Source: Bacillota bacterium
GTDB lineage: Bacteria > Bacillota > Clostridia > Lachnospirales > Lachnospiraceae
Direction: 5' to 3'
DNA length: 46,637 bases
Assembly (NCBI GenBank): GCA_029226935.1
Contig: JAQXYZ010000115.1
Coordinates: 1 to 46,637 of the forward strand
Positions 1 through 8,063 of the stretch are shown here, piece after piece (positions within the stretch are counted from its first letter, which is position 1; every line of letters starts with the position of its first letter). The notes below the pieces were generated by a model, which had not been told where the DNA came from, did not search any database, and was given only the letters and a program-made list of their open reading frames with translations. A program made the translations under genes and the position numbers.

Positions 1-1547
1 CCCAGAAGTTTCTGAATTTCCTTGGGATGGATTTCATTGTCCCCACTCTTTACCTTAATGTGATAACCAAAATTATTGATAAAGGTTCCCAGCTTTAAAA
101 TCTTTTCGGGATCAGGATAATCATGAGATCTGTAGACAAAAGGAACCTCCATCCAGTAAAAATGCTGTGCCACCGTTTCATTGGCAAGAAGCATAAAGTC
201 CTCAATAATCTTATTGGCTGCATTTCTCTCATAAGGCTGGATGGACAGCGGAACACCATTCTTATCAAGAACAATCTTACTCTCAGGAAAATCAAAGTCA
301 ATAGAGCCACGCTTTTTTCTCTTTTCCCTTACAATATCTGCAAGTTCCTTCATCAAAAGGAACATAGGTGTCAGTTCCCTGAATTGCTCCTGTGTCTTAG
401 TGTCTCCCTCTATAATCTTATTAACATCCGTATAAGACATTCTCTGATCAACATTGATGACAGTTTCCACAATTTCATGATCAATGACATCTCCCTTTTC
501 ATCTATGGTCATCAGACAGCTAAGTGCCAGTCTGTCTTCCTTCATATTCAGGGAGCATATCCCGTTTGAAAGCACATGAGGCAGCATGGGAATTACCCTG
601 TCAACCAGATAAATACTGGTTCCACGCTCCATGGCTTCGCGATCCAGCGCAGAATTTTCCTGCACATAGTTGGTCACATCTGCAATATGCACACCAAGAT
701 AATACAGATAGCCTTCTTTGTAAAGGCTGACCGCGTCATCCAAATCTTTGGCATCCTCACCATCTATTGTAACCATGGAAAGTCCTCTCAAATCCTTACG
801 ACCTGCCATATCCGCTTCAGTCACATCCTTTGCAACCCGCACCGCCTGATTTACCACCCTTTCGGGAAACTCTGTAGGAAGGTCAAAGCCCTTGATAATT
901 GAAAGAATATCCACTCCCGGATCATTTATGTGACCTAAAATTTCAATAACCTTTCCCTCCGGCTTATGTCTGGCATCCCCATAATCAGTCAGCTCCACAA
1001 CTACCTTATGCCCTGTAACCGCGCCTTTAGAACGTTCCTTTGGCACAAAAATATCTGAGGAAAGTTTCTCATTATCAGGAATAACAAATCCAAAACTGCC
1101 GGCATTATCATAAGTTCCCACAATTCTTGTAAGCTCATGCGATAAAATGGCTGTTATCTTTGCCTCCTGTCTTTTCCCATGTTGTCCCTTTAGCAGCTCT
1201 ATCTGCACCTTATCTTTGTGAAAAGCTCCATTGACTTCACTTTCAGGAATAAAGAAATCCTGCTCACAGCCCTCCACTTCCACAAAGCCAAAGCCTCTTG
1301 CATTGCTGATAAAGGTTCCCGTAAGACCTGTTGGAATTCCGTCTCCTTTAATGTACTTTCCCCGCTTGGTCATCTGCAATCTGCCTTCAGCAACCATCTC
1401 CTTTAAGATTTCCTTCAGTTCATCCCTCTCCTGTGGCATAACCTGCATAAAAATTGCCAGTTCTTTCTCTTTCATGGGGACATAACATTCATCCTCAACC
1501 AGCTTTCCTATTAAATTTTTACGTTTATCATGTAAGTTCTGATCCAC
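1..1547 (-). CDS. rnr: Ribonuclease R, C-terminal part cut by window edge
   Basis: Processive 3'-5' exoribonuclease of the RNB family that degrades structured RNA. About 515 N-terminal residues are visible: a helical N-terminal region, OB/cold-shock folds, then the RNB catalytic core with the acidic cluster GEDAKDLDDAV and the downstream HIADVTNYV segment. The frame leaves the window at base 1, so the rest of RNB, the S1 domain and the stop are not seen. I place the start at the GTG at 1547, preceded by GAGGTG ten bases upstream. In-frame ATGs at 1580 and 1592 abut or fall in the secG terminator and have poorer spacing. It follows secG as in other Firmicutes (secG-rnr-smpB). Product certain; start fairly sure. 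Confidence 0.93.
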   Translation of the reverse strand, partial: MDQNLHDKRKNLIGKLVEDECYVPMKEKELAIFMQVMPQERDELKEILKEMVAEGRLQMTKRGKYIKGDGIPTGLTGTFISNARGFGFVEVEGCEQDFFIPESEVNGAFHKDKVQIELLKGQHGKRQEAKITAILSHELTRIVGTYDNAGSFGFVIPDNEKLSSDIFVPKERSKGAVTGHKVVVELTDYGDARHKPEGKVIEILGHINDPGVDILSIIKGFDLPTEFPERVVNQAVRVAKDVTEADMAGRKDLRGLSMVTIDGEDAKDLDDAVSLYKEGYLYYLGVHIADVTNYVQENSALDREAMERGTSIYLVDRVIPMLPHVLSNGICSLNMKEDRLALSCLMTIDEKGDVIDHEIVETVINVDQRMSYTDVNKIIEGDTKTQEQFRELTPMFLLMKELADIVREKRKKRGSIDFDFPESKIVLDKNGVPLSIQPYERNAANKIIEDFMLLANETVAQHFYWMEVPFVYRSHDYPDPEKILKLGTFINNFGYHIKVKSGDNEIHPKEIQKLL

Positions 1548-1581
1548 TTTCTTTTCACACCTCAAAGGACTTTTTCTCATC

Positions 1582-1611
1582 AAAAAAGGCATCCTTTTAC
1601 AAGAATGCCTT
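1582..1611 (-). terminator. Rho-independent terminator between secG and rnr
   Basis: On the minus strand a perfect 7-bp stem (AAGGCAT / ATGCCTT, 1605-1611 with 1586-1592) with a 12-base loop runs straight into a T tract (1582-1587). It begins 5 bases after the secG stop codon and ends about 35 bases before the rnr start, so it lies between two genes that are usually co-transcribed. Confidence 0.85.
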
Positions 1612-1616
1612 AAGTC

Positions 1617-1856
1617 CTAAAATACATTAAGATTTAAAATAACAGTCAAAACCATAAAACCGATTGCCAGATACTTGGTAATTTTAACGAGCTTTCCTTC
1701 CATCGAACGCCCTTTGTTCTTACCCCAATATGTTTCAGCGGCACCGCTTATGGCTCCTAAACCTGCTGATTTGCCTTCCTGCATCAGTACCAGCACTGTC
1801 AGTGCGATACACAATATGATAAAAATAATCTGAATAGCGATTCTCAATGCTTCCAT
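1617..1856 (-). CDS. secG: Preprotein translocase subunit SecG
   Basis: Small membrane subunit of the SecYEG channel that assists SecA-driven export. The 79-residue product has two hydrophobic helices (about residues 3-23 and 54-75) joined by the conserved SecG loop (LMQEGKSAGLGAISG, then AETYWGKNKGRS). The frame is open 21 bases further upstream, but the ATG at 1856 has an ideal GGAGGTG five bases before it, and the upstream codons encode the ribosome binding site itself. It has its own sigma-A promoter and a terminator immediately downstream. Confidence 0.95.
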   Translation of the reverse strand: MEALRIAIQIIFIILCIALTVLVLMQEGKSAGLGAISGAAETYWGKNKGRSMEGKLVKITKYLAIGFMVLTVILNLNVF

Positions 1857-1886
1857 AATTACACCTCCTAATGCCAAGCAAAAACA

Positions 1887-1915
1887 AGTGTAACATATCA
1901 GGCAGCAGATTTCAA
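1887..1915 (-). promoter_or_regulatory. Sigma-A promoter of secG
   Basis: Minus strand: -35 TTGAAA (1910-1915), 17-base spacer, -10 TACACT (1887-1892), about 30 bases before the secG start. Confidence 0.75.
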
Positions 1916-1958
1916 GTATTTTATTTTCTTTCCTGACAGTTCATTATTTAAACGATTA

Positions 1959-3551
1959 CTATTTTATCTCTCCTGCTGTTGCTGCTTCCACTTCTACCAA
2001 AATTCCTTCCGGGGTTGTGGTGTAGGAAATTCCATTCAATTCAATATTTTGGTTTCTCATCAGAATTCCTGCCTCATTAAAATAATAAGGCTGTTTATCA
2101 ATTTCATATACACCTGTAACAATGTGACCCGCCGGATCTGCATAATAGGTCTGATTATTTGCAGTAAACCATCCGGTTACCATTTGTCCTGTAGCAGGGT
2201 CATAGTAATAACTGCCATCCTCCCTTGCTGCCATGCCTGTTACCATAACGCCTTCAGGGCTGAAGAAATAATTCTTTTTATCAATTACAGCTGCTCCGGT
2301 TACCATATGACCATCATCAGGTGACAGATAATGGCGTCCCTTTGCATCATCCATAAATCCTCTTACTTTGGCTCCTGTAGAAGGATCGTAGTAAAAAGTA
2401 CCATTTTCAAGTGTTATCCATCCATGCTGGCGGATACCATCTCCATTAAAGAGATATTCTGCGTTGTCAATTATCTGTCCGCCCGTCAGCATATGTCCAT
2501 CTTTAGGATCAAAATAATAAAAGTTTGCTTTTTCATCGCTGAGCCACCCTCTTTTCATGATTCCGTTGTTAGAGGGCTCATAAAAGTATTTCATATCGTT
2601 CAGTGTAACCCAACCTGTGGTTTTCACTCCATCTGCCGTAAAATAATAGTCTGCACCGTCTACCTGTGCCTGTCCTCTGGCAATGCTTCCGTCCTTGGGT
2701 GAAAGGTAATAAGTACCACTTGCATCGGTAAACCAGCCACTGACCAGATTTCCTGCTCCGTCAAGATAATATCTGGTATCATTATAGGCTATCCAGCCTC
2801 TCTGCATCCTCCAATTGCTGTAAAAACGCACATTTCCATTATGACCGACAAATCCTTCCGGAATAATCAGACTGCTGTAATCTTTGTACTGATAGTTTAC
2901 ATCCACTCTGCCGCTTACTCCGCTAACACTTCCATGGCTGGTGTACTGCCAGAAGCAGACATTGTTATTATAATCACAATTATCGCTGTACTGGGCAACC
3001 CATTTGTCCCATCCCACAGTGCTCAGCTTTCCTGTAAACATATTCTTATAGGAGTAGACCATAGGATAGTATCCTGCACCGTCAATGACCGTACAGAATG
3101 CATTGATAATATCAATCAACTGCTGGTTAGAAAGATTCTTGTGACACTTATCCTCAATGTCAAATACAATCGGGAAATTCACCGTATAGGGTTCAATCCA
3201 CTGTAATACAAGATTCGCCTCATTGGCAGCCTGTTCCGGTGTAACTGCATAAGAATAAATATATACTCCTGTTCTTAATCCGGCAGCCTGCGCTCCTGTA
3301 ATATTGGCTGCGAACTGAGGATCAATCCCGCTTTTGGTGCTCCCCACTTTGATAAAGGTAAATTTCATTCCGGATGCTGCCACCTGAGACCAGTTGACTG
3401 CACCATTGTGTTTGGAAACATCAATCCCTTTCGCAATTGCTCCATTCGCATTTACCGCATGCACATCGCTTACCGGCGTCATACACAGTATTGCAACCGC
3501 CAACGCTGCAGCAAATATTCTTTTAAAAAATGATTGATATTTTTTTATCAT
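1959..3551 (-). CDS. Secreted GH25 muramidase with cell-wall-binding repeats
   Basis: Peptidoglycan N-acetylmuramidase (1,4-beta). A signal peptide (about residues 1-32, K/R start, hydrophobic core, cut near VHA) is followed by a GH25 barrel at about 40-225 with the catalytic acidic residues of this fold: D44 in KGIDVSKHNG and the FDIED motif at 130-134. Residues about 230-520 are a tandem series of choline-binding-type (CW_binding_1) repeats with the pattern GW-x-YY-x(n)-G-x-M-x-TGW, which attach the enzyme to wall teichoic acid or glycan. The length (530 aa) is typical for such autolysins. It lies 78 bases after eno with no terminator between, so it may be co-transcribed. Likely an autolysin; a prophage-lysin origin is possible, but no phage genes are nearby. 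Confidence 0.92.
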   Translation of the reverse strand: MIKKYQSFFKRIFAAALAVAILCMTPVSDVHAVNANGAIAKGIDVSKHNGAVNWSQVAASGMKFTFIKVGSTKSGIDPQFAANITGAQAAGLRTGVYIYSYAVTPEQAANEANLVLQWIEPYTVNFPIVFDIEDKCHKNLSNQQLIDIINAFCTVIDGAGYYPMVYSYKNMFTGKLSTVGWDKWVAQYSDNCDYNNNVCFWQYTSHGSVSGVSGRVDVNYQYKDYSSLIIPEGFVGHNGNVRFYSNWRMQRGWIAYNDTRYYLDGAGNLVSGWFTDASGTYYLSPKDGSIARGQAQVDGADYYFTADGVKTTGWVTLNDMKYFYEPSNNGIMKRGWLSDEKANFYYFDPKDGHMLTGGQIIDNAEYLFNGDGIRQHGWITLENGTFYYDPSTGAKVRGFMDDAKGRHYLSPDDGHMVTGAAVIDKKNYFFSPEGVMVTGMAAREDGSYYYDPATGQMVTGWFTANNQTYYADPAGHIVTGVYEIDKQPYYFNEAGILMRNQNIELNGISYTTTPEGILVEVEAATAGEIK

Positions 3552-3629
3552 CTGTACCTGATCCTCTCTTTTTCTTAAGTAATTTCAAATCACATATTTT
3601 GCATCAAATTCTGATAGCTGCAATCAATC

Positions 3630-4949
3630 CTATATCTTATTAAAAGGTTCTTTATAAGCCGCAACAGTTCCAAGCTCCTCCTCTATCCTGAGAAGCTGGT
3701 TGTATTTGGCTACCCTGTCACTCCGGCACGGAGCACCCGTTTTAATCTGCCCTGCATTCACTGCAACAGCAAGGTCTGCAATAAAGGTATCCTCTGTTTC
3801 CCCCGAGCGATGGGAAATTACCGCCTTGTATCCATTTTTCTGTGCCATCTCAATTGCTTCCATGGCTTCTGAAACTGTACCGATTTGGTTGACTTTTACT
3901 AGAATTGCATTTGCTACATGAAGCTTAATTCCGGCATCCAGCCTTTTCGTATTGGTCACGAACAGATCATCTCCTACAAGCTGGATTTTATCCCCCAGTC
4001 TTTCAGTGAGATGCTTCCATCCGTCCCAGTCGTCCTCGGCCAATCCATCTTCGATGGAAATGATTGGATATTCGGAAATCAGTTCCTCATAATAGGCAAT
4101 CATCTCAGACGTATCACGAACAACATCATTCCCTTTCAGCGCGCTTTCCCCCGGGAAATGATACATGCCTGTTTTTTCATTGTATAATTCGCTGGATGCC
4201 ACGTCAAGGGCTATTTTTATATCCTGACCTGGTAAATATTTACTCTTTTCAATTGCTTCCACAATCAGATCAAGTACTGCTTTGGCATCCGGCAGATCCG
4301 GTGCAAAGCCTCCCTCATCGCCCACACTGGTTGCAAGCTTCTTTTCTTCCAAAATCTTCTTTAAAAAATGATAAATCTCTGCACAAATTTTGAGTCCATC
4401 CGCAAAACTTTCTGCCTGAACAGGCATAATCATAAACTCCTGAAAGTCAACAGTGTTGGCTGCATGCTTTCCACCATTTAAAATATTCATCATGGGAACC
4501 GGCATCAGTCTTGTGTACGCACCTCCTAGATATTGATAAAGCGGGATATGCAATGCCTTTGCTGCCGCTCTTGCCACTGCCATTGATACTGCCAGAGTTG
4601 CGTTAGCACCAAGATTCCCCTTGTTATCTGTCCCGTCGGTTTCAATCAGTATCCTGTCAATTTCAATCTGATTAAGTCCATTTCTTCCCGCAATTGCTTC
4701 TTTAATTTTGGTATTGATATTGCTGACCGCTTTTCGCACTCCCAGTCCAAAGTATCTTGTCTCCGCATCCCGTAGCTCTACCGCTTCAAATCTCCCCGTA
4801 CTTGCGCCGGAGGGTACGGAAGCTTTTCCTGCATACCGCTTTCCTGTCATTGTATCTGTCAGCGTGATTTCAGCTTCTACAGTTGGGTTTCCTCTGGAAT
4901 CGAGGATTTCTCTTCCGTGAATATTTGTAATCTGCATATATGTTTTCAT
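3630..4949 (-). CDS. eno: Enolase
   Basis: Converts 2-phosphoglycerate to phosphoenolpyruvate in glycolysis. The 439-residue protein is of normal length. The N-terminal [15 protein letters not shown] motif is intact, as are the catalytic loop ([11 protein letters not shown]), the Mg2+ ligands in [14 protein letters not shown] and GDDLFVTN, the enolase signature around [10 protein letters not shown], and the SHRSGETED loop. The ATG at 4949 has AGGAGG seven bases upstream. It is divergent from the glycosyltransferase at 5070. No terminator was seen between eno and the muramidase gene. Confidence 0.98.
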   Translation of the reverse strand: MKTYMQITNIHGREILDSRGNPTVEAEITLTDTMTGKRYAGKASVPSGASTGRFEAVELRDAETRYFGLGVRKAVSNINTKIKEAIAGRNGLNQIEIDRILIETDGTDNKGNLGANATLAVSMAVARAAAKALHIPLYQYLGGAYTRLMPVPMMNILNGGKHAANTVDFQEFMIMPVQAESFADGLKICAEIYHFLKKILEEKKLATSVGDEGGFAPDLPDAKAVLDLIVEAIEKSKYLPGQDIKIALDVASSELYNEKTGMYHFPGESALKGNDVVRDTSEMIAYYEELISEYPIISIEDGLAEDDWDGWKHLTERLGDKIQLVGDDLFVTNTKRLDAGIKLHVANAILVKVNQIGTVSEAMEAIEMAQKNGYKAVISHRSGETEDTFIADLAVAVNAGQIKTGAPCRSDRVAKYNQLLRIEEELGTVAAYKEPFNKI

Positions 4950-4983
4950 CAGACAGCCTCCTAATCAAAAAATTTTATAACTA

Positions 4984-5012
4984 TTGTATCCGTTTTTATA
5001 AATTGATATACT
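4984..5012 (+). promoter_or_regulatory. Candidate promoter of the GT39-like gene
   Basis: In the 120-base divergent gap with eno, the plus strand carries TTGTAT (4984-4989), a 17-base spacer and TATACT (5007-5012). An overlapping alternative is TTGATA (5003-5008), 17 bases, TATTCA. On the minus strand a TACAAT hexamer could serve eno, but it has no good -35. The region is AT rich, so chance matches are likely. Confidence 0.4.
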
Positions 5013-5069
5013 AGTTTCAATACGGTATTCATATACAAGAATTAATTTTGTTCAGAAAGGTCTGTTCCG

Positions 5070-6797
5070 ATGAAAAAATTTATCTCATTTTTAAAAAGAA
5101 AATATATTGTTTCCGGGCTGCTGAACCGTCAGGATTGCATCAACCTGTTAGTGTTAACTTTCATTTTTGCATTTCTGGCATTCTTCCGATTGGGGAATAC
5201 CTATGCTCCCGAATCCTTTTATACTGCTGACACGCAAAACAGAGATATCGTCATTGATTTCGGAGAATACACCGACATTGGCTCTGTTTCAATTTTTTTA
5301 GGCAACCTGAATACCCGTCATTTCTCTATCTCAGCTTTTAACGAGGTTACCGGTGCCTGGGAGCTGATTAATGGTGACACCACAGCCGAATCTGTATTTG
5401 CCTGGAATAAAATTGATCTGAATTACCGTCTAAGATACCTTGGTATTGTTGCCACCGATGAGGAATCAGTCATAAACGAAATGGTCTTCCAAAAACCCGA
5501 TGGTACTGTAATTCTGCCCATCAATTATCAGGAATATCCTGAACTCTTTGATGAACAGGAAATGTTTCCCGAAGTCAAAACCTATATGACCGGAACCATG
5601 TTTGATGAAGTCTATCACGGGCGCACTGCTTATGAATTTCTCCATGGTCTTACCACCTACGAAACCACCCACCCTCATTTTGGGAAAATTTTAATTTCCC
5701 TGGGGATCATGATTTTTGGCATGACGCCATTTGGCTGGCGCTTTATGTCAGTTCTATTTGGTATTTTGCTTGTACCTTTAATTTATCTGTTTGCCAAAAA
5801 ACTGCTGCGCAGTACCTTTGGGGCAACCGCGACCACTGCCCTGCTGGTCTTTGACTGCATGCACTATACCTTGTCACGAATTGCCACTATTGATATTTTT
5901 GCTGCATTTTTCATTGTCCTCATGTACTACTTTATGTATGATTATTTTCTGAAGGATTCGGCATACCGCAGTTCATCTTTGGCATTACAGAACAAGTTTC
6001 CGCCCAAAAGTGTTTATATCCCCCTTGCCTTAAGCGGCATCAGTATGGCTTTAGGCATTGCCACCAAATGGACCGGTGTATACGCAGGGATTGGTTTATG
6101 TATCCTTTTCTTCTGGTATACTCTGACCCATTTTCCCAAAGGACAGGTTCTGCGCCTGTTTGGCTTTTGCTGTGTGTTCTTTATTGCCGTTCCTCTGCTT
6201 GTTTATGCGCTCTGCTTTATTCCAGTAGTGGGCTACTCTGAATACAACGGACTGCTTGACAAAGTCATTCAGGGCACCATGTATATGTTCGACTATCATG
6301 CCAATCTGGTTGCCGAACACTACTACAGTTCTCCCTTTTATGAGTGGCCTGTCATCTGGATGCCTCTTTTAGATGCCAATGATATGGTAAATGCAACCCA
6401 GGTAAGTGCCATCAGCTGCATGGGAAATCCCGCAATCTGGTGGGTTGGTATTCCCTGTGAGCTTTATGTACTTTTCCGCTGGATTATAAAGAAGGATAAA
6501 AAAGCCGGATTCCTGTGCATTTCCTATCTTGCACAATATGTTCCCTGGATGAGCATCAGCAGAATTACTTTTATCTACCACTACTTCCCTGCAATTTTGT
6601 TTGTGATTTTAATGATGGGATATACAATCAAATGTATCTGTGAACATTTTTCATGGGGCAAAAAAGCGATCACCATATATCTGGCAATCGCTGTCTTGTG
6701 CTTTTTCCTATTCTTCCCTGTCATTTCAGGGCTTCCTGTTGACAAAGAGTATGGGTTACACCTTCGCTGGCTGAAGGACTGGATTTTAGTTTTATAA
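5070..6797 (+). CDS. PMT/GT39-like membrane glycosyltransferase with extracellular beta-domain
   Basis: Predicted GT-C enzyme that moves a sugar from a polyprenyl-phosphate carrier to a surface acceptor. After a first membrane helix (about 24-41), residues 45-150 form a soluble block (RDIVIDFGEYTDIGSVSIFLGN, then LRYLGIVATDEESVINEMVF) with the pattern of a discoidin/F5-8C-like jelly roll. Then come the catalytic-loop features of protein-O-mannosyltransferases: an acidic DE pair (D179, E180, FDEVYHGR) and THPHFGK (200-206), followed by about ten membrane segments. The C-terminal VDKEYGLHLRWLKDW ending is typical of the family, so the protein looks complete at 575 aa. The ATG at 5070 is preceded by AGAAAGG. 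Its 3' end overlaps that of the opposing gene. Donor and acceptor are unknown. Confidence 0.85.
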   Translation: MKKFISFLKRKYIVSGLLNRQDCINLLVLTFIFAFLAFFRLGNTYAPESFYTADTQNRDIVIDFGEYTDIGSVSIFLGNLNTRHFSISAFNEVTGAWELINGDTTAESVFAWNKIDLNYRLRYLGIVATDEESVINEMVFQKPDGTVILPINYQEYPELFDEQEMFPEVKTYMTGTMFDEVYHGRTAYEFLHGLTTYETTHPHFGKILISLGIMIFGMTPFGWRFMSVLFGILLVPLIYLFAKKLLRSTFGATATTALLVFDCMHYTLSRIATIDIFAAFFIVLMYYFMYDYFLKDSAYRSSSLALQNKFPPKSVYIPLALSGISMALGIATKWTGVYAGIGLCILFFWYTLTHFPKGQVLRLFGFCCVFFIAVPLLVYALCFIPVVGYSEYNGLLDKVIQGTMYMFDYHANLVAEHYYSSPFYEWPVIWMPLLDANDMVNATQVSAISCMGNPAIWWVGIPCELYVLFRWIIKKDKKAGFLCISYLAQYVPWMSISRITFIYHYFPAILFVILMMGYTIKCICEHFSWGKKAITIYLAIAVLCFFLFFPVISGLPVDKEYGLHLRWLKDWILVL

Positions 6798-7973
6798 TTG
6801 TCTGTACAAATCATATCCGACGTACACAATCAATCCCAGCAGTGCAATCGCAACATACTGAATCGGTACGATGTGCACTGCAATCAGGTACGGCATGAAG
6901 CTGAGTACGGAGACAAGCATAAAGCCACCGGTTACAGGCATTTTTTTCACGTTCAATGTACCATATATGATTGCAAGCAAATCAATCAGAAAACCGTATC
7001 TGTCATGCATATGGGGCAGCGAATATACAATCAGCGCCACCGTAAAAAGTGCCAGTGTAATTAGCAGTTCGTCCGTCATATTCACATTTCTTACATAGAA
7101 ATAATAAGCAATGCATCCAAGGATTATGATTGTCATATAGGTACCTGCACCACTAATCTCTGCCGCATGTCGCATATCCGGCATTGCCTCCCCCAAAAGC
7201 GCATAAATATTAGGATATTCCAGCGTTCCCCATGGATAGGTTTCCGCCTGGTCAAAATAAATTGTCATCAGTTCCTTGAAATCTCTTCCAAACAGCCACG
7301 CAGGCAGCGCACTAACCGCATATATAATTGGTATCCATACAAAATCCCTGAATTTAATGGTTTTTCTTTTAAGCCACAGGATAATCAGAAATGGAACAAT
7401 AAAAAGTGCCTGTAATTTGAATGCAAAGGAAACACCCACCAAAATCAGGCATCCTCTGCTATTGTTCTTAAAAAGACAATAGATTGCAAACAAGATAAAT
7501 GTGGTGTAAATAATATCGCACTGACACCAATAGGCACTATCAATAATCACAGTTGGAGACAACAGCAGGATTGCCATACCCATAATGGATTTTCTCACCT
7601 TGCCTGTAATCTGATAAATGATCAAAAATACTGCTATGGAAGCCAGATAGTCAAAAAAAACCGATACCAGCTTAAGCCCATAAAGATCATTATCCGTCAG
7701 ATAAGAAACCAGACACATGAGATACATATAGGGAGAAGAATAATTGGATATCTGCCATCCAAGAGATCTGAAACCGTCTCCGTCCCTGATCTGGTTCATC
7801 CAATCCTCAAGGAATCCCCAGTAATCGGCAGATTCAATGGGCATTAGTTTCCATCTGATCATGAACGCAAGCAGAAACAGACACCCAATGAATGCCAGAT
7901 CAACAATCCTGAATTTTATTTTTCCAAGACAGACTTCACGCTGCATTACCCTGTCAATGATACGATCCTTCAT
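6792..7973 (-). CDS. GT-C-type integral membrane glycosyltransferase (Gpi18/PMT-like)
   Basis: A 393-residue protein with about ten hydrophobic helices. An extracytoplasmic loop after the first helix carries an acidic motif (ESADYWGFLEDW, D50), where GT-C enzymes place the catalytic Asp. A later HMHDRYGF segment matches the conserved HxxxRYxFP-like motif of Gpi18/EpsG-type mannosyltransferases. The frame opens at 7991, but the ATG at 7973 follows AGAGGTAGGA at good spacing. It converges on the GT39-like gene, with both stop codons inside a 6-base overlap, and together they suggest a surface-glycan function. Substrate unknown. Confidence 0.8.
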   Translation of the reverse strand: MKDRIIDRVMQREVCLGKIKFRIVDLAFIGCLFLLAFMIRWKLMPIESADYWGFLEDWMNQIRDGDGFRSLGWQISNYSSPYMYLMCLVSYLTDNDLYGLKLVSVFFDYLASIAVFLIIYQITGKVRKSIMGMAILLLSPTVIIDSAYWCQCDIIYTTFILFAIYCLFKNNSRGCLILVGVSFAFKLQALFIVPFLIILWLKRKTIKFRDFVWIPIIYAVSALPAWLFGRDFKELMTIYFDQAETYPWGTLEYPNIYALLGEAMPDMRHAAEISGAGTYMTIIILGCIAYYFYVRNVNMTDELLITLALFTVALIVYSLPHMHDRYGFLIDLLAIIYGTLNVKKMPVTGGFMLVSVLSFMPYLIAVHIVPIQYVAIALLGLIVYVGYDLYRQL

Positions 7974-8000
7974 AATCCTACCTCTTTTCACTAATGCTTT

Positions 8001-8009
8001 ATTGTATCA
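8001..8009 (-). promoter_or_regulatory. Extended -10 promoter element for the GT-C gene
   Basis: The minus strand reads TGATACAAT, an extended -10 (TGn plus TACAAT), 28 bases before the start at 7973. No good -35 is visible 17 bases upstream, as is common for extended -10 promoters. Confidence 0.5.
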
Positions 8010-8063
8010 TTAACGATGCGAAAATTCCAGCATAAATATCCATCAACTGCTCAAACTGAACGA

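Noticed and set aside
123-569. Plus-strand open frames in the first 1.4 kb (up to 148 aa)
   Set aside because: They lie antisense to the rnr frame, which encodes clear RNase R motifs; no ribosome binding sites or family resemblance.
2070-2900. Repeated DNA that could be taken for a tandem-repeat or CRISPR array
   Set aside because: Repeats are degenerate at DNA level and encode the wall-binding units of the muramidase in frame.
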